Origin: Craurococcus roseus
GTDB lineage: Bacteria > Pseudomonadota > Alphaproteobacteria > Acetobacterales > Acetobacteraceae
Length of the DNA: 64,000 bases
Direction: 5' to 3'
Assembly (NCBI RefSeq): GCF_039523795.1
Contig: NZ_BAAAFZ010000007.1
Location: 124,001-188,000, forward strand
The translations under genes were made by a program, and so were the position numbers. Position 1 is the stretch's first letter. Each line of letters opens with the position of its first letter. This document shows, in pieces, positions 11,313-19,629 of the stretch. The notes under the pieces are model-generated. The model was given only the letters and a program-made list of their open reading frames with translations, made no database searches and had not been told where the DNA came from.

Positions 11313-12305
11313 CTACTCCAAGGTGATCCCGCGGGTTTTGATGACGTCGCCCCACTTCGCGCTCTCGGCGGCGAAGTAGGCGGGCCATTCCTCCGGCGTC
11401 CCCACGGTGGGGAAGATGGAGTTCTGCCGCAAGCGCTCCAGCACCTCCGGGTTCCGCATGGTCGCGGCGGTGGCGGCGGCCAGCTTGCGGAGGATCGGCG
11501 CCGGGGTGCCGGCGGGCGCCAGCAGGGCGAAGTCGCTGGTCGCCTCGTAGCCCGGGAAGTCGGACTCGGCGATGGTGGGCACCTCGGGGGCCAGCGGGTT
11601 GCGCTCCGGCGTGCTGACGCCGAGCGCGACGATCTTTTTGTCGGCCATGAGCGGCAGCGCCGTCACTCCGTCCACGAAGGCCATCTCCACCTCGCCGGTG
11701 ATGAGCGCCTGCACCGCCGGGGCGCCGCCGCGGTAGGTCACGTTCTGCACGTCTATGCCCGCCGAGCGCAGGAACAGCTCGGTCGCCAAGTGCGCGGAGG
11801 AGCCGGCCCCGGAGGAGCCGTAGCTCAGCTTGCCCGGCTGCGCCTTGGCCTTGGCGATGAGGCCCTGGATGTCGTTCACGCCGAGCTTCGGGTTCACGCA
11901 CAGGAAAATGGGGGAGACTGCGAGGCGGCCGGCGGAGGCGAACGCCTTGTCGTCGTCGTATCCGCGCTGCGGGAAGAGGTGCCGCGCCATGGCGTAGGTG
12001 GAGTTCACGCCGAGCAGGAGCGTGTGCCCGTCCGGCCGGGCGCGGGCGACGGAGGCGTGGCCGACGGTGCCGGAGGCGCCGGGGCGGTTGTCCACCACCA
12101 CGTTGCCGTTCAGTTCCTTGGAGAGCTGCTGCGCCACCACGCGGGCGACGAAGTCGGTCGAGCCGCCGGGCGCCCAGGCGACAACCAGCGTCACCGGGCG
12201 GTTGCCGGGGTAGGCGTCCGCCGATTGCGCCCCGGCGGGGCGGGAGCCGGTGGCGGCGAGAAGGCCGAGGGCGGCCGTGCAGAGGCCGCGGCGGTTCAGG
12301 CGCAT
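11313..12305 (-). CDS. Bug-type extracytoplasmic solute receptor (second copy)
   Basis: This 330-residue paralogue of the following gene is the first gene of the minus-strand catabolic operon. It has an export signal (MRLNRRGLCTAALGLLAATG, cleavage near AGAQS) and the Bug motifs NRPVTLVVAWAPGGSTDF, VVDNRPGASGTVG and ARPDGHTLL. It lies 27 bases upstream of the other receptor gene with no room for a separate promoter. The role is presumably to capture an organic acid in the periplasm; the ligand is unknown. The operon promoter must lie in the 153-bp divergent gap before the dehydrogenase gene, which holds a palindromic operator. Confidence 0.92.
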   Translation of the reverse strand: MRLNRRGLCTAALGLLAATGSRPAGAQSADAYPGNRPVTLVVAWAPGGSTDFVARVVAQQLSKELNGNVVVDNRPGASGTVGHASVARARPDGHTLLLGVNSTYAMARHLFPQRGYDDDKAFASAGRLAVSPIFLCVNPKLGVNDIQGLIAKAKAQPGKLSYGSSGAGSSAHLATELFLRSAGIDVQNVTYRGGAPAVQALITGEVEMAFVDGVTALPLMADKKIVALGVSTPERNPLAPEVPTIAESDFPGYEATSDFALLAPAGTPAPILRKLAAATAATMRNPEVLERLRQNSIFPTVGTPEEWPAYFAAESAKWGDVIKTRGITLE

Positions 12306-12366
12306 GGATTTCTCCTCCGTTTTCCCGACCGGGGCGTGGCGCCGTTCCGGCCCGCCCCGTTTTGCG

Positions 12367-12394
12367 TTGACGTGTACGTACCAGATAGTACATT
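12367..12394. promoter_or_regulatory. Palindromic operator and promoter in the divergent catabolic intergenic region
   Basis: An interrupted palindrome, TGTACGTACCAGATAGTACA (12373-12392), has perfect outer arms TGTAC/GTACA. On the plus strand it sits exactly between a -35-like TTGACG (12367-12372) and a -10-like TACATT (12389-12394, 16-bp spacer). A repressor bound there would block the dehydrogenase gene and probably the divergent operon too. The regulator is unknown; a TetR gene lies 3 kb away. Confidence 0.55.
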
Positions 12395-12458
12395 AGCTCC
12401 GCAAGGGACGATTCGAGCCGAAAGCCGACTTTCGGCGTCGCCACGGAGGATCCGTCGC

Positions 12459-13349
12459 ATGACCACCTGGGACAGCCGCCCCGCCCTGCTCGCGGGCCTC
12501 ATCGGAACCGGCATCGGCGCTTCCCTCACCCCCGCCCTGCACGAGCGCGAGGGCGCGGAGCAAGGCCTGCGGTCCATCTACCGCCGGCTGGACCTCAGCG
12601 CGTTGGGCTTGGGCGTGGAAGCCTTGCCGGAACTGCTCACCGCCGCCGAACGGGTGGGCTTCGCCGGCCTCAACGTCACCCACCCTTGCAAGCAGGCGGT
12701 GATCCCGCTGCTGCACGAACTCTCGGACGACGCGCGGGCGCTCGGCGCGGTGAACACGGTGGTGCTGCGGGGCGGCAGACGTGTCGGCCACAACACCGAT
12801 TGGTCGGGCTTCGCCGAGGGCTTCCGGCGCGGTTTGCCGGATGCCAAGCGGGACCGGGTGGCGCAGATCGGCGCGGGCGGCGCCGGCGCAGCCGTGGCGC
12901 ACGCGATCCTGACGCTCGGCGCCACGCGGCTTTCCGTGTTCGACACCGACGGGGCGCGGGCGGAGGCGCTGGCGGACGCGCTGTGCGCCCGCTTCGGCGA
13001 GGGCCGCGCGGCGGCCGGGACCGACCTCCGCGGGGCGATGGCGGGGGCGGACGGCGTGGTGAACTGCACGCCGGTCGGCATGGCCAAGTACCCCGGCCTG
13101 CCGCTGCCCGCGGCGCTGCTGCGCCCGTCGCACTGGGTGGCGGAGATCGTCTACTTCCCGTTGGAAACCGAATTGCTGCGCGCCGCGCGGGCGCTCGGCT
13201 GCGCGACGCTGGACGGCGGCGGCATGGCGGTGTTCCAGGCGGTGGGCGCCTTCCGCCTGTTCACAGGGCTGGAGCCGGACGCGGAGCGGATGCTGCGGCA
13301 TTTCAAAGACATGGTGTCGGAGGCGGCCCCGGACGCGCCGCGGACCTGA
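12459..13349 (+). CDS. Shikimate/quinate dehydrogenase, catabolic type
   Basis: This 296-residue AroE-fold enzyme has the N-terminal motif GASLTPALHEREG. That His-Glu-x-Glu-Gly form is typical of catabolic quinate/shikimate dehydrogenases rather than biosynthetic AroE. The catalytic Lys is in NVTHPCK, substrate-binding residues lie in GHNTDWSGF and the nucleotide loop is GAGGAGAA. It would oxidise shikimate to 3-dehydroshikimate or quinate to 3-dehydroquinate with NAD(P)+. The neighbouring quiC and pcaHG genes fit a degradative role; a dehydroquinate dehydratase, required if quinate is the substrate, is not in the window. The ATG has GGAGGA 8 bases upstream. The gene diverges from the Bug-pca-quiC operon across a shared operator. 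Confidence 0.9.
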   Translation: MTTWDSRPALLAGLIGTGIGASLTPALHEREGAEQGLRSIYRRLDLSALGLGVEALPELLTAAERVGFAGLNVTHPCKQAVIPLLHELSDDARALGAVNTVVLRGGRRVGHNTDWSGFAEGFRRGLPDAKRDRVAQIGAGGAGAAVAHAILTLGATRLSVFDTDGARAEALADALCARFGEGRAAAGTDLRGAMAGADGVVNCTPVGMAKYPGLPLPAALLRPSHWVAEIVYFPLETELLRAARALGCATLDGGGMAVFQAVGAFRLFTGLEPDAERMLRHFKDMVSEAAPDAPRT

Positions 13350-13417
13350 CTCGCAGCAGCCCTGCCCCGGATGCGGGACTCCATGGCGGCGCGGTGCCGG
13401 CCCGCTACCGTCGCTAC

Positions 13418-13750
13418 ATGAACGCTGCGACCCGGCTTGCCACCTATGGCACGCTCGCGCCCGGACGGCCGAACCATCACCAGCTTGCCGGATTGAACGA
13501 TCGCTGGGGCACCGGGATCGTCCGGGGTGATCTCGCCGCCGAAGGTTGGGGCGCCGGGCTCGGCTATCCGGCCCTCGTCCTCGACCCGCGCGGGGGACCG
13601 ATCGAGGTGCGCGTTTTCGAGTCGGACGATCTGCCCGGCCATTGGTTCCGCTTGGATGCCTTCGAAGGCGAAGGCTACCGGCGCGTCGTCGCGGACGTCG
13701 AAACGCCGGGCGGAACAGTCCAGGCGTGGGTCTACGTGGCGGCGCGGTAG
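13418..13750 (+). CDS. Gamma-glutamylcyclotransferase-like (AIG2/GGCT fold) protein
   Basis: This 110-residue single-domain protein has the family start motif LATYGTLAPGRPNHHQL, in which YGTL-x-PG forms the substrate loop. The DAFEGEGYRR segment carries the Glu expected to act as general acid/base. Members of this fold release 5-oxoproline from gamma-glutamyl compounds or act on related amines, and many are uncharacterised. The gene sits 68 bases after the dehydrogenase on the same strand, possibly co-transcribed, and ends about 120 bases before the glycine riboswitch. Its function in this context is unknown. Confidence 0.8.
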   Translation: MNAATRLATYGTLAPGRPNHHQLAGLNDRWGTGIVRGDLAAEGWGAGLGYPALVLDPRGGPIEVRVFESDDLPGHWFRLDAFEGEGYRRVVADVETPGGTVQAWVYVAAR

Positions 13751-13867
13751 CGGGCGCCCGCCACGGGACAGGAGGTTCGATCCGCGGCATGTTCCGGCCC
13801 TCACGCCACCGTCGGTCGCGGTTCTTTTGCTTGATCCACCGCCCGTTCTCCGCGATGTTGCGGTTGT

Positions 13868-14075
13868 CCGACGAGGCGCGCGGGAGAGCGTCGCAGGCCG
13901 CAGCACGCGGCTGGGTGACCGCCGACGGAGCAACCCCCCAGGAAACTCTCAGGCAACCGGACCGCGCGCTGAGGACACTCTGGAGAGAGGCGCCGAAAGG
14001 CGTCCACCGAAGGGGACGCGCGCGCCCTCCCGCGGGAGGGCCGGGCCAAGCTCTCAGGTAAGCGGACAGACGGGG
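13868..14075 (+). promoter_or_regulatory. Tandem glycine riboswitch
   Basis: Two glycine aptamers lie in series upstream of the flavoprotein gene. The first has GGGAGAGC (13882-13889), the core GCCGACGGAGCAA (13921-13933) and AACTCTCAGGCAACCGGACCG (from 13944). The second has TGGAGAGAGG (13981-13990), CACCGAAGGGGACG (14005-14018) and AGCTCTCAGGTAAGCGGAC (from 14049). Paired GAGAG/CTCTC stems and the AGG-x-A-A-x-x-GGAC strand are the family consensus. Glycine riboswitches usually turn on expression of glycine-degrading genes; the DadA-like gene begins about 70 bases downstream. Confidence 0.95.
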
Positions 14076-14145
14076 GCGGATCGGACGGCGGGCGCAGCGC
14101 GCCGCGCCGCCGGCCGCGAACCCTTGTCGTCAGGAGCCTGCGGGC

Positions 14146-15399
14146 ATGAGCACCGTCGCCGTCATCGGGTCCGGGATCACCGGCGTCACCACCGCCTACG
14201 CGCTGCTGGAGCGCGGCCACGAGGTGGTCGTGCTGGACCGCCAGCGCTACGCCGGCATGGAGACCTCCTTCGCCAACGGCGGCCAGCTCTCGGCCAGCAA
14301 CGCCGAGGTCTGGAACAACTGGGGCACCGTGGCGAAGGGCGCGAAGTGGATGCTCCGGCGCGACGCGCCGCTGCTGATCAACCCGCGCCCCTCGTTCCAC
14401 AAGTATTCCTGGCTCGCCGAGTTCGTTGGGCGCATCCGCGACTACCGCGCCAACACCGTCGCCACCACCGCGCTCGCCATCGAGGCGCGGAAGCACCTCT
14501 TCGCCATGGCCGAGAAGGAGGGCATCGAGTTCGACCTGGAGCGGCGCGGCATCCTGCACGTCTACCGCGACCGGGATGGCTTCGAAGCGGCGGCGGCGGT
14601 CAACGCGCTGCTGCGCGAAGGCGGGCTCGACCGCCGCGCCGTCACCCCGGAGGAGATGCGCGCCATCGAGCCGGCGCTGCCGAGGGGCGCCTTCCACGGC
14701 GGCTTCTTCACGCCGTCCGACTCCACCGGCGACATCCACAAGTTCACGCGCGGCCTGGCCGACGCCTGCGTCCGGCGCGGCGCCCGCTTCGAGTTCGGCG
14801 CGGAGGTGTCCGCCATCGAGCACGGGCCGGACGGGGTCGGCATCCGCTGGACGCGCGGGGGCGAAGGCGCGGGCTCCGTCCGGGCGGACGCAGTGGTGGT
14901 CTGCGCCGGCGTCGCCAGCCGGCGCTTCGCCGCCATGCTGGGAGACCGGGTTAACGTCTACCCGGTGAAGGGCTACTCCATCACCGTCCACCTCGACGAC
15001 GAAGGGAGCCGAAGCGCGGCGCCGACCGTGAGCCTGCTCGACGAGGCCACGAAGATCGTCACCAGCCGCCTCGGGCGCGAGCGCTTCCGCGTCGCCGGCA
15101 CGGCGGAGTTCAACGGCGAGAACCGCGACATCCGCGCCGACCGCATCCGCCCGCTGGTGGAGTGGACGGGGGGCATGTTCCCCGGCGTGTCCACCGCCCG
15201 CGTGGTGCCCTGGGCCGGCCTGCGCCCGATGACGCCGAGCCTGATGCCGCGCATCGGCCGGGGCCGCCGGGCCGGCGTGTTCTACAACACCGGCCACGGC
15301 CACCTCGGCTGGACGCTCTCCGCCGCGACGGCGCAGATGGTGGCTGACGCGGTGGACGCCGAGGCCTCGGAAGGCGGCCGGACGGCGCGCGCCGCCTGA
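14146..15399 (+). CDS. DadA-like D-amino acid dehydrogenase / glycine-oxidising flavoprotein
   Basis: This 417-residue FAD-dependent oxidoreductase of the DAO/DadA family begins with a Rossmann dinucleotide motif (AVIGSGITGVTTAYALLERG) followed by the acidic end of the second strand (VVVLDRQ). It has the DadA-like ETSFANGGQLS segment and the C-terminal FAD-contact region YNTGHGHLGWTLS. DadA enzymes convert D-amino acids to 2-oxo acids, passing electrons to the quinone pool. Control by a glycine riboswitch argues that glycine, or a compound metabolised through it, is the substrate or signal, so glycine oxidation to glyoxylate is a reasonable inference. Nothing else appears in the transcript before the convergent TetR gene. 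Confidence 0.88.
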   Translation: MSTVAVIGSGITGVTTAYALLERGHEVVVLDRQRYAGMETSFANGGQLSASNAEVWNNWGTVAKGAKWMLRRDAPLLINPRPSFHKYSWLAEFVGRIRDYRANTVATTALAIEARKHLFAMAEKEGIEFDLERRGILHVYRDRDGFEAAAAVNALLREGGLDRRAVTPEEMRAIEPALPRGAFHGGFFTPSDSTGDIHKFTRGLADACVRRGARFEFGAEVSAIEHGPDGVGIRWTRGGEGAGSVRADAVVVCAGVASRRFAAMLGDRVNVYPVKGYSITVHLDDEGSRSAAPTVSLLDEATKIVTSRLGRERFRVAGTAEFNGENRDIRADRIRPLVEWTGGMFPGVSTARVVPWAGLRPMTPSLMPRIGRGRRAGVFYNTGHGHLGWTLSAATAQMVADAVDAEASEGGRTARAA

Positions 15400-15549
15400 G
15401 CGCGGGGATCGGGGCGCGCGGTCCGGCCGGTGGCTGGGCGGGGGGTGCGCTTCCAGCGAGCGGCCTGGGGGGTCCTCTCCCGCGGCGGCTGGCCCCGCCG
15501 GCGCCCGGCCGCGCGGACGCGCACCGGCCCGGCGACTACGGCCCGGCGA

Positions 15550-16215
15550 CTACGGCCGCAGGTAGCGCAGCACCGCCTCCACCACCATGCGCCGGTGCGC
15601 GTCCGCGCGGCCGGGCGTTGCCGAGTCTTCGCCGAAGATGGCGCGGAGCGTATGGCGGTTCGACACGCGGTAGAAGCAGAAGGCGCTGATGAGCATGTGG
15701 AGATCGAGCGGGTCCACGCCCGCGCGGAACGCGCCCTCCGCTTCCCCGCGCCGGAGCAGCGCGGCCACCGTGCCGATCACCGCCGCGTTGCGCTGCTTGA
15801 TGGTGGCTGAGGCCGCGACCGTGCGCGCTTCCTCGATGTTCTCGCCGCTGACCAGCCGCACGAATTCCGGGTGCGCGGCGTGGTGGTCGAAGGTGGTTTC
15901 CACCAAGCGGCGCATGGCGTCGGCCGGCGGCAATCCGTCCAGGCGGAGCGCGCCTTCGGCGTCGCGCATCCCGCCGTAGGCTTCCTCCAACGCCGCGGCG
16001 TAGAGCCCCTCCTTCCCGCCGAAATAGTAGTAGATCATCCGCTTGGTCGTGCGGGTGCGGGCGGCGATGTCGTCCACGCGGGCGCCGGCGTAGCCTTTTT
16101 CGCTGAACTCGGCGGTAGCGGCGGCGAGGATGTCGCGCCGGGTCTGGTCGGCATCGCGGGTTTGGGGCCGGTTGGCGACTCCGGCGGGGGCGGCCCGCGA
16201 CTCGTCGAGTGGCAT
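15550..16215 (-). CDS. TetR/AcrR-family transcriptional regulator
   Basis: This regulator of about 221 residues has an N-terminal helix-turn-helix of the TetR type (RRDILAAATAEFSEKGYAGARVDDIAARTRTTKRMIYYYFGGKEGLYAAAL) and an alpha-helical ligand domain of the YcdC-like type (AHPEFVRLVSGENIEEAR). Two in-frame starts are possible, ATG 16242 and ATG 16215; the shorter matches usual lengths better. It is convergent with the DadA-like gene and divergent from a sensor kinase. Its target is unknown. The nearby catabolic operon and the palindrome at 12373-12392 are candidates, because relatives often control aromatic or hydroaromatic acid degradation, but this is not proved by the sequence. Confidence 0.9.
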   Translation of the reverse strand: MPLDESRAAPAGVANRPQTRDADQTRRDILAAATAEFSEKGYAGARVDDIAARTRTTKRMIYYYFGGKEGLYAAALEEAYGGMRDAEGALRLDGLPPADAMRRLVETTFDHHAAHPEFVRLVSGENIEEARTVAASATIKQRNAAVIGTVAALLRRGEAEGAFRAGVDPLDLHMLISAFCFYRVSNRHTLRAIFGEDSATPGRADAHRRMVVEAVLRYLRP

Positions 16216-16462
16216 TTGGATTGAACTCTCCGGTTCGTACACAGCGTATCACACGGGCGCCCCGTTGTCGCGTCCACCGATGTTTCGGGGGTGTGGAGGC
16301 CGTGGCGGGTTCGCTTTTTGGTTGCATCTGGGATGTTGTCCGGGCAACCATCGGCTCGCGGCTCCAAACGGTATACGGGGAATGCCGATCGCCGCTCCGG
16401 GCGGTCGCCGGTCGGCCGCCACGATACCTTCTTATCCGGCCAAGGGTTTCGGACGGAGCTTG

Positions 16463-18109
16463 ATGCAACGCACGCTCGACGGCACGGACGGCGACCGGGG
16501 GCCACTGGGCCTCGCGGCGCCCCATGAGCCGAAGGTCCGGCCGGGTTCCGCCGACTCCGGGGCGGGCGGCGCCGAACCGCCGGCCAGCGCCCGCGAAGCG
16601 GAGTTGGAGGCCGAGGTGGCGCGACTCCGCCGGGCCTTGGCGAAGGCGGAACGCGCCGCCGCCCGGGACGTCGAGGTGGAGCGCCGGGCCGTCGCGGCCT
16701 TGGCGGAAAGCGAGGCGCGGCTGCGCTTGGCGCAAGAGGCGGCCGAGGTCGGCGTGTTCGAGCGCAACGTTTCGACCGGCCGCGCGCACTGGTCCGCGGC
16801 GATGTTCCGCATCTACGGCCTCGGCCCGGAGGGCCGCAGCCCCGAGGTCACGGACGAGGAATACCTGTCCCTCCTCGACGAGGAGGACCGCGAGCGCCAC
16901 CGCGCGCGGCGCAACGCCCGGCGCGCTGACCCGGCGGCGCCGCGCTACGCCCACGAATTCCGCATCCGGCGCGTCGACACCGGCGAGGTGCGGTGGATTT
17001 CGAGCCGCGGCGAGATCGTGCGCGACGCCGCCGGCCGCCCGCTGCTCGTGCGCGGCACCAACCACGACATCACAGACCGCCGCCGCGCCGAGATCGCGCT
17101 GGCCGACAGCGAGGCGCGGTTCCGGTCCTTGGCGGAGGCGCTGCCCGGCTTCGTGTGGACGGCCAAAGCGGACGGCGCCTTCGATTGGGTCAGCCCGCGC
17201 TGGTACGCCTATTCGGGCGCGGAGCCCGGCGCCGCGCTCGGCTGGGGCTGGGGCGCTTGGCTGCACCCCGAAGACCGCGGCCGCGTGGCGGAGGGCTGGC
17301 GGGGCGCCGTCGCCGCCGGCGCGCCGGAGCACGAGGACGAGTTCCGCCTGCGCGGGGCCGGCGGCGAGTACCGCTGGTTCCTTACGCGGGTCGCGCCGGT
17401 GCGCGGGCGGGACGGCCGGGTGGAGCGCTGGGTCGGCACCTGCACCGACGTCGATCCGCGCCACAAGGCGGAAGAGCGGCAGTGCCTGCTGGTCAACGAG
17501 TTGAACCACCGGGTCAAGAACAGCCTCGCCGTCGCCCTCGCGCTGGCCGACCAGACGCGGCGGGCCTGCGACGCCGCGAACCACCCGCCCGAGCGCTTCC
17601 ACGCCGATTTCCAGACCCGGCTGGTCGCGCTCGCCGCGGCGCACGACCTGCTCACGCGCGAGCATTGGGAAGGCGCGCCGCTCACCAAGCTGGTGCAGAC
17701 CGCGCTCGCGCCGCACGCCGGCAAGGCGGGCGCGTCCGCGTCGCGCGTGTCGGCGGCCGGGCCGCCCGTTCGCCTCGCGCCGGAAACCGCCATAGCGCTC
17801 GCCATGGCGATGCACGAGCTGGCCACGAACGCGGCCAAGCACGGCGCGCTGTCGGTCCCGGCCGGGCGGGTGGAGGTGGTGTGGCGCGTCGAATCCCCGC
17901 CCGCCGCGCCGGGCGGGATGCTCGTGCTCCACTGGTCGGAACACGGCGGCCCGCCGGTGGAGGGGCCGCCGAAACGGCGCGGGTTCGGCTCGCGCCTGAT
18001 CGAGCGCGGGTTGCCGATCCAGCTCGGGCGGGGAGGCACGGTGGACCTCGATTTCGCGCCGGGGGGCCTGCGCTGCCGGATCGCGGCGCCGCTGCAACCG
18101 GCCGCCTAG
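16463..18109 (+). CDS. PAS-PAS-HWE sensor histidine kinase
   Basis: This 548-residue cytoplasmic kinase has no membrane segment. A coiled coil (about residues 50-95) leads to two PAS/PAC domains (first near EVGVFERNVSTGRAHWS ending RGTNHDITDRR, second near GFVWTAKADGAFDWVS ending GTCTDVDPRHKAEER). These are followed by an HWE-type kinase domain: the phospho-acceptor segment NELNHRVKNSLAVALALADQT and the ATPase motifs AMHELATNAAKHGALS and GFGSRLIERG. HWE kinases are frequent in alphaproteobacteria and often feed the general stress response through PhyR-like regulators. No partner regulator is adjacent, so it is an orphan kinase. The ATG at 16463 has GGAG just upstream. Confidence 0.92.
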   Translation: MQRTLDGTDGDRGPLGLAAPHEPKVRPGSADSGAGGAEPPASAREAELEAEVARLRRALAKAERAAARDVEVERRAVAALAESEARLRLAQEAAEVGVFERNVSTGRAHWSAAMFRIYGLGPEGRSPEVTDEEYLSLLDEEDRERHRARRNARRADPAAPRYAHEFRIRRVDTGEVRWISSRGEIVRDAAGRPLLVRGTNHDITDRRRAEIALADSEARFRSLAEALPGFVWTAKADGAFDWVSPRWYAYSGAEPGAALGWGWGAWLHPEDRGRVAEGWRGAVAAGAPEHEDEFRLRGAGGEYRWFLTRVAPVRGRDGRVERWVGTCTDVDPRHKAEERQCLLVNELNHRVKNSLAVALALADQTRRACDAANHPPERFHADFQTRLVALAAAHDLLTREHWEGAPLTKLVQTALAPHAGKAGASASRVSAAGPPVRLAPETAIALAMAMHELATNAAKHGALSVPAGRVEVVWRVESPPAAPGGMLVLHWSEHGGPPVEGPPKRRGFGSRLIERGLPIQLGRGGTVDLDFAPGGLRCRIAAPLQPAA

Positions 18110-18439
18110 AACCGCTCGGGCCTGGCCGTGACCGGGCGGAAGCGGGCGAAACCGGAGCCTTCGGCCCCCCGAACACGTTCACGCCGCGCCGGCGGCGTTC
18201 GATCCGGGGCGGCGGCTCCGGGCGGATAGGCGGGGCGCGACAGAGCGTCCGTTGCAGGTGTCGCGCGGGGTCGAGGGGGTCGGAGCGCCCCCGCCGCACG
18301 GCTTGGCCCCAACAAGGAGTTGATGGCGGCGGCCCAACGCGCCCCGCCTCGTCAGTTCCTGGCGGCGGCGGCGCACGCGTAGTCTGCGGCGCTGGTCGGC
18401 GCCGCGCGCCGAAGCGGCACCACACCAGAGCGCAGTTTC
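18110..18439. other. Intergenic region without a recognised gene
   Basis: This is a GC-rich spacer of 330 bases between the kinase and the glycosyltransferase. I see no convincing coding frame, riboswitch or terminator in it. A promoter for the glycosyltransferase is expected near its right end but no clear -35/-10 pair is visible. Confidence 0.5.
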
Positions 18440-19408
18440 ATGCCGGACCTCATCACCATCTGCCTGCCGACCTATCGTCGGCCGACCCTCCTGTCGCAGA
18501 CCTTGCAGTCCTGCTTCGCGCAGGACTACCGGCCGCTCGAGGTCGACGTCGCGGACAGCTCACCGAACGGCGACACGCGCGACATGGTCGAGTCGCTCGC
18601 GCCGCCGGAGGGCATCGCCGTGCGCTACCGGCACCTGCCGCCGGACACCGAGCCGCAGGCCAAGGTGATCCGGCTGCTCGCGGAAGCGCGCGGGCGGCGC
18701 CTCGCCATCATGCACGACGACGACGTCTTTCTCCCCGGCGCGATCGCCGCGCTGGACGAAGCCTTCTCCGGCGCGCCGGAGGTCGTGATCGCCTACGGCC
18801 GCGAGGAGATCATGAACGAGGCGGGCGAGGTCCTGCCCGAGGAAACGGAGGCGTCGCAGGCCGAGGCGTGGCGCACGGCCGACCAAGCGGGGCTCCGCCG
18901 CGACCTGATGGTGTGCGCGCTGTCGCGGCAGGTGCCGCCTAACGGTTTCCTCATCGAGAGCGACGTCATGCGGAAGTTCGGTTTCCGCAGCCGCGCCGAG
19001 ATCGGGATGGCCGAGGACACCGACCTCGGCATCCGGCTCGCGCAAGCCTACCGCGGGTCCGGAGCCTTCGCCTTCATCGAGCGGTTGACCACGCGGCGGC
19101 GCCTGATGCGGAGCAGCCTCGGCTGGACCGCGCCCGACACCTGCTGGCAGCTTTACGGCGAGATGGCGGCCATGCAGGGCCTCTCGCCCGAGGAGGAGCG
19201 CGCGCGGGCCTGGACGCTGCGGCACTGCGCGCGCTCCGCGCTCCGGGAGAACGCGCTCGGCGGGCGGCGCCGGGCGGCGCTGCAAGTCTTCCGGTCCCCG
19301 TACTATCCGCGGGGCGAGGAGAGCGCGGCGAAAACCTTGTACTCCCTGGGCTTGCTCGCCGTGCCGCGCGCCGTGCTGGCGCTGCGGCGGCTTTCCGGGG
19401 CGGGCTGA
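18440..19408 (+). CDS. Family 2 glycosyltransferase
   Basis: This 322-residue GT-A-fold glycosyltransferase begins with the family start ITICLPTYRRPTLLSQTLQSC and has the metal/nucleotide-sugar motif AIMHDDDVFLPGAI (the DDD cluster serves as DxD). The second acidic motif AEDTDLGIRLAQ corresponds to the catalytic ED region. No membrane segments are apparent, so it probably acts at the cytoplasmic face of the inner membrane on a lipid-linked or protein-bound acceptor. It stands alone rather than in a polysaccharide cluster; only the following class-III aminotransferase might be functionally linked. Donor and acceptor sugars cannot be told from the sequence. Confidence 0.88.
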   Translation: MPDLITICLPTYRRPTLLSQTLQSCFAQDYRPLEVDVADSSPNGDTRDMVESLAPPEGIAVRYRHLPPDTEPQAKVIRLLAEARGRRLAIMHDDDVFLPGAIAALDEAFSGAPEVVIAYGREEIMNEAGEVLPEETEASQAEAWRTADQAGLRRDLMVCALSRQVPPNGFLIESDVMRKFGFRSRAEIGMAEDTDLGIRLAQAYRGSGAFAFIERLTTRRRLMRSSLGWTAPDTCWQLYGEMAAMQGLSPEEERARAWTLRHCARSALRENALGGRRRAALQVFRSPYYPRGEESAAKTLYSLGLLAVPRAVLALRRLSGAG

Positions 19409-19570
19409 CGAGGGCGCGCACGGGAACGCGGGCCCGGCTCCGGGCACGGGGCGCCGGCAACCCGGACCGCGGCGGCGCCCTTTCCCGTCCAAGGCCCGCC
19501 GTGACGGTCTTTTCGGCGAACCCGCGCGCGGACAATTGAGCCTGCGATGCTCGACAGGTCCGGGCGGTTG

Positions 19571-19589
19571 TTGTACAAACGTTACGTAA
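19571..19589. promoter_or_regulatory. Pair of 8-bp palindromes upstream of the aminotransferase gene
   Basis: Two perfect 8-bp palindromes, TTGTACAA (19571-19578) and TTACGTAA (19582-19589), start 11 bases apart, about one helical turn, in an AT-richer patch 41 bases before the first possible start of the next gene. They look like operator half-elements for a dimeric regulator, but no promoter is evident. Confidence 0.35.
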
Positions 19590-19629
19590 TGTTGGCGCTT
19601 GGTGAAGCGCGCCGTCGCGGAGCGGATCG

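Noticed and set aside
16216..16262. Possible operator (GTAC and CGTA repeats) in front of the TetR gene matching the palindrome at 12373-12392
   Set aside because: Half-sites share only GTAC and the spacing differs, so the resemblance is too weak to claim autoregulation by the same site.
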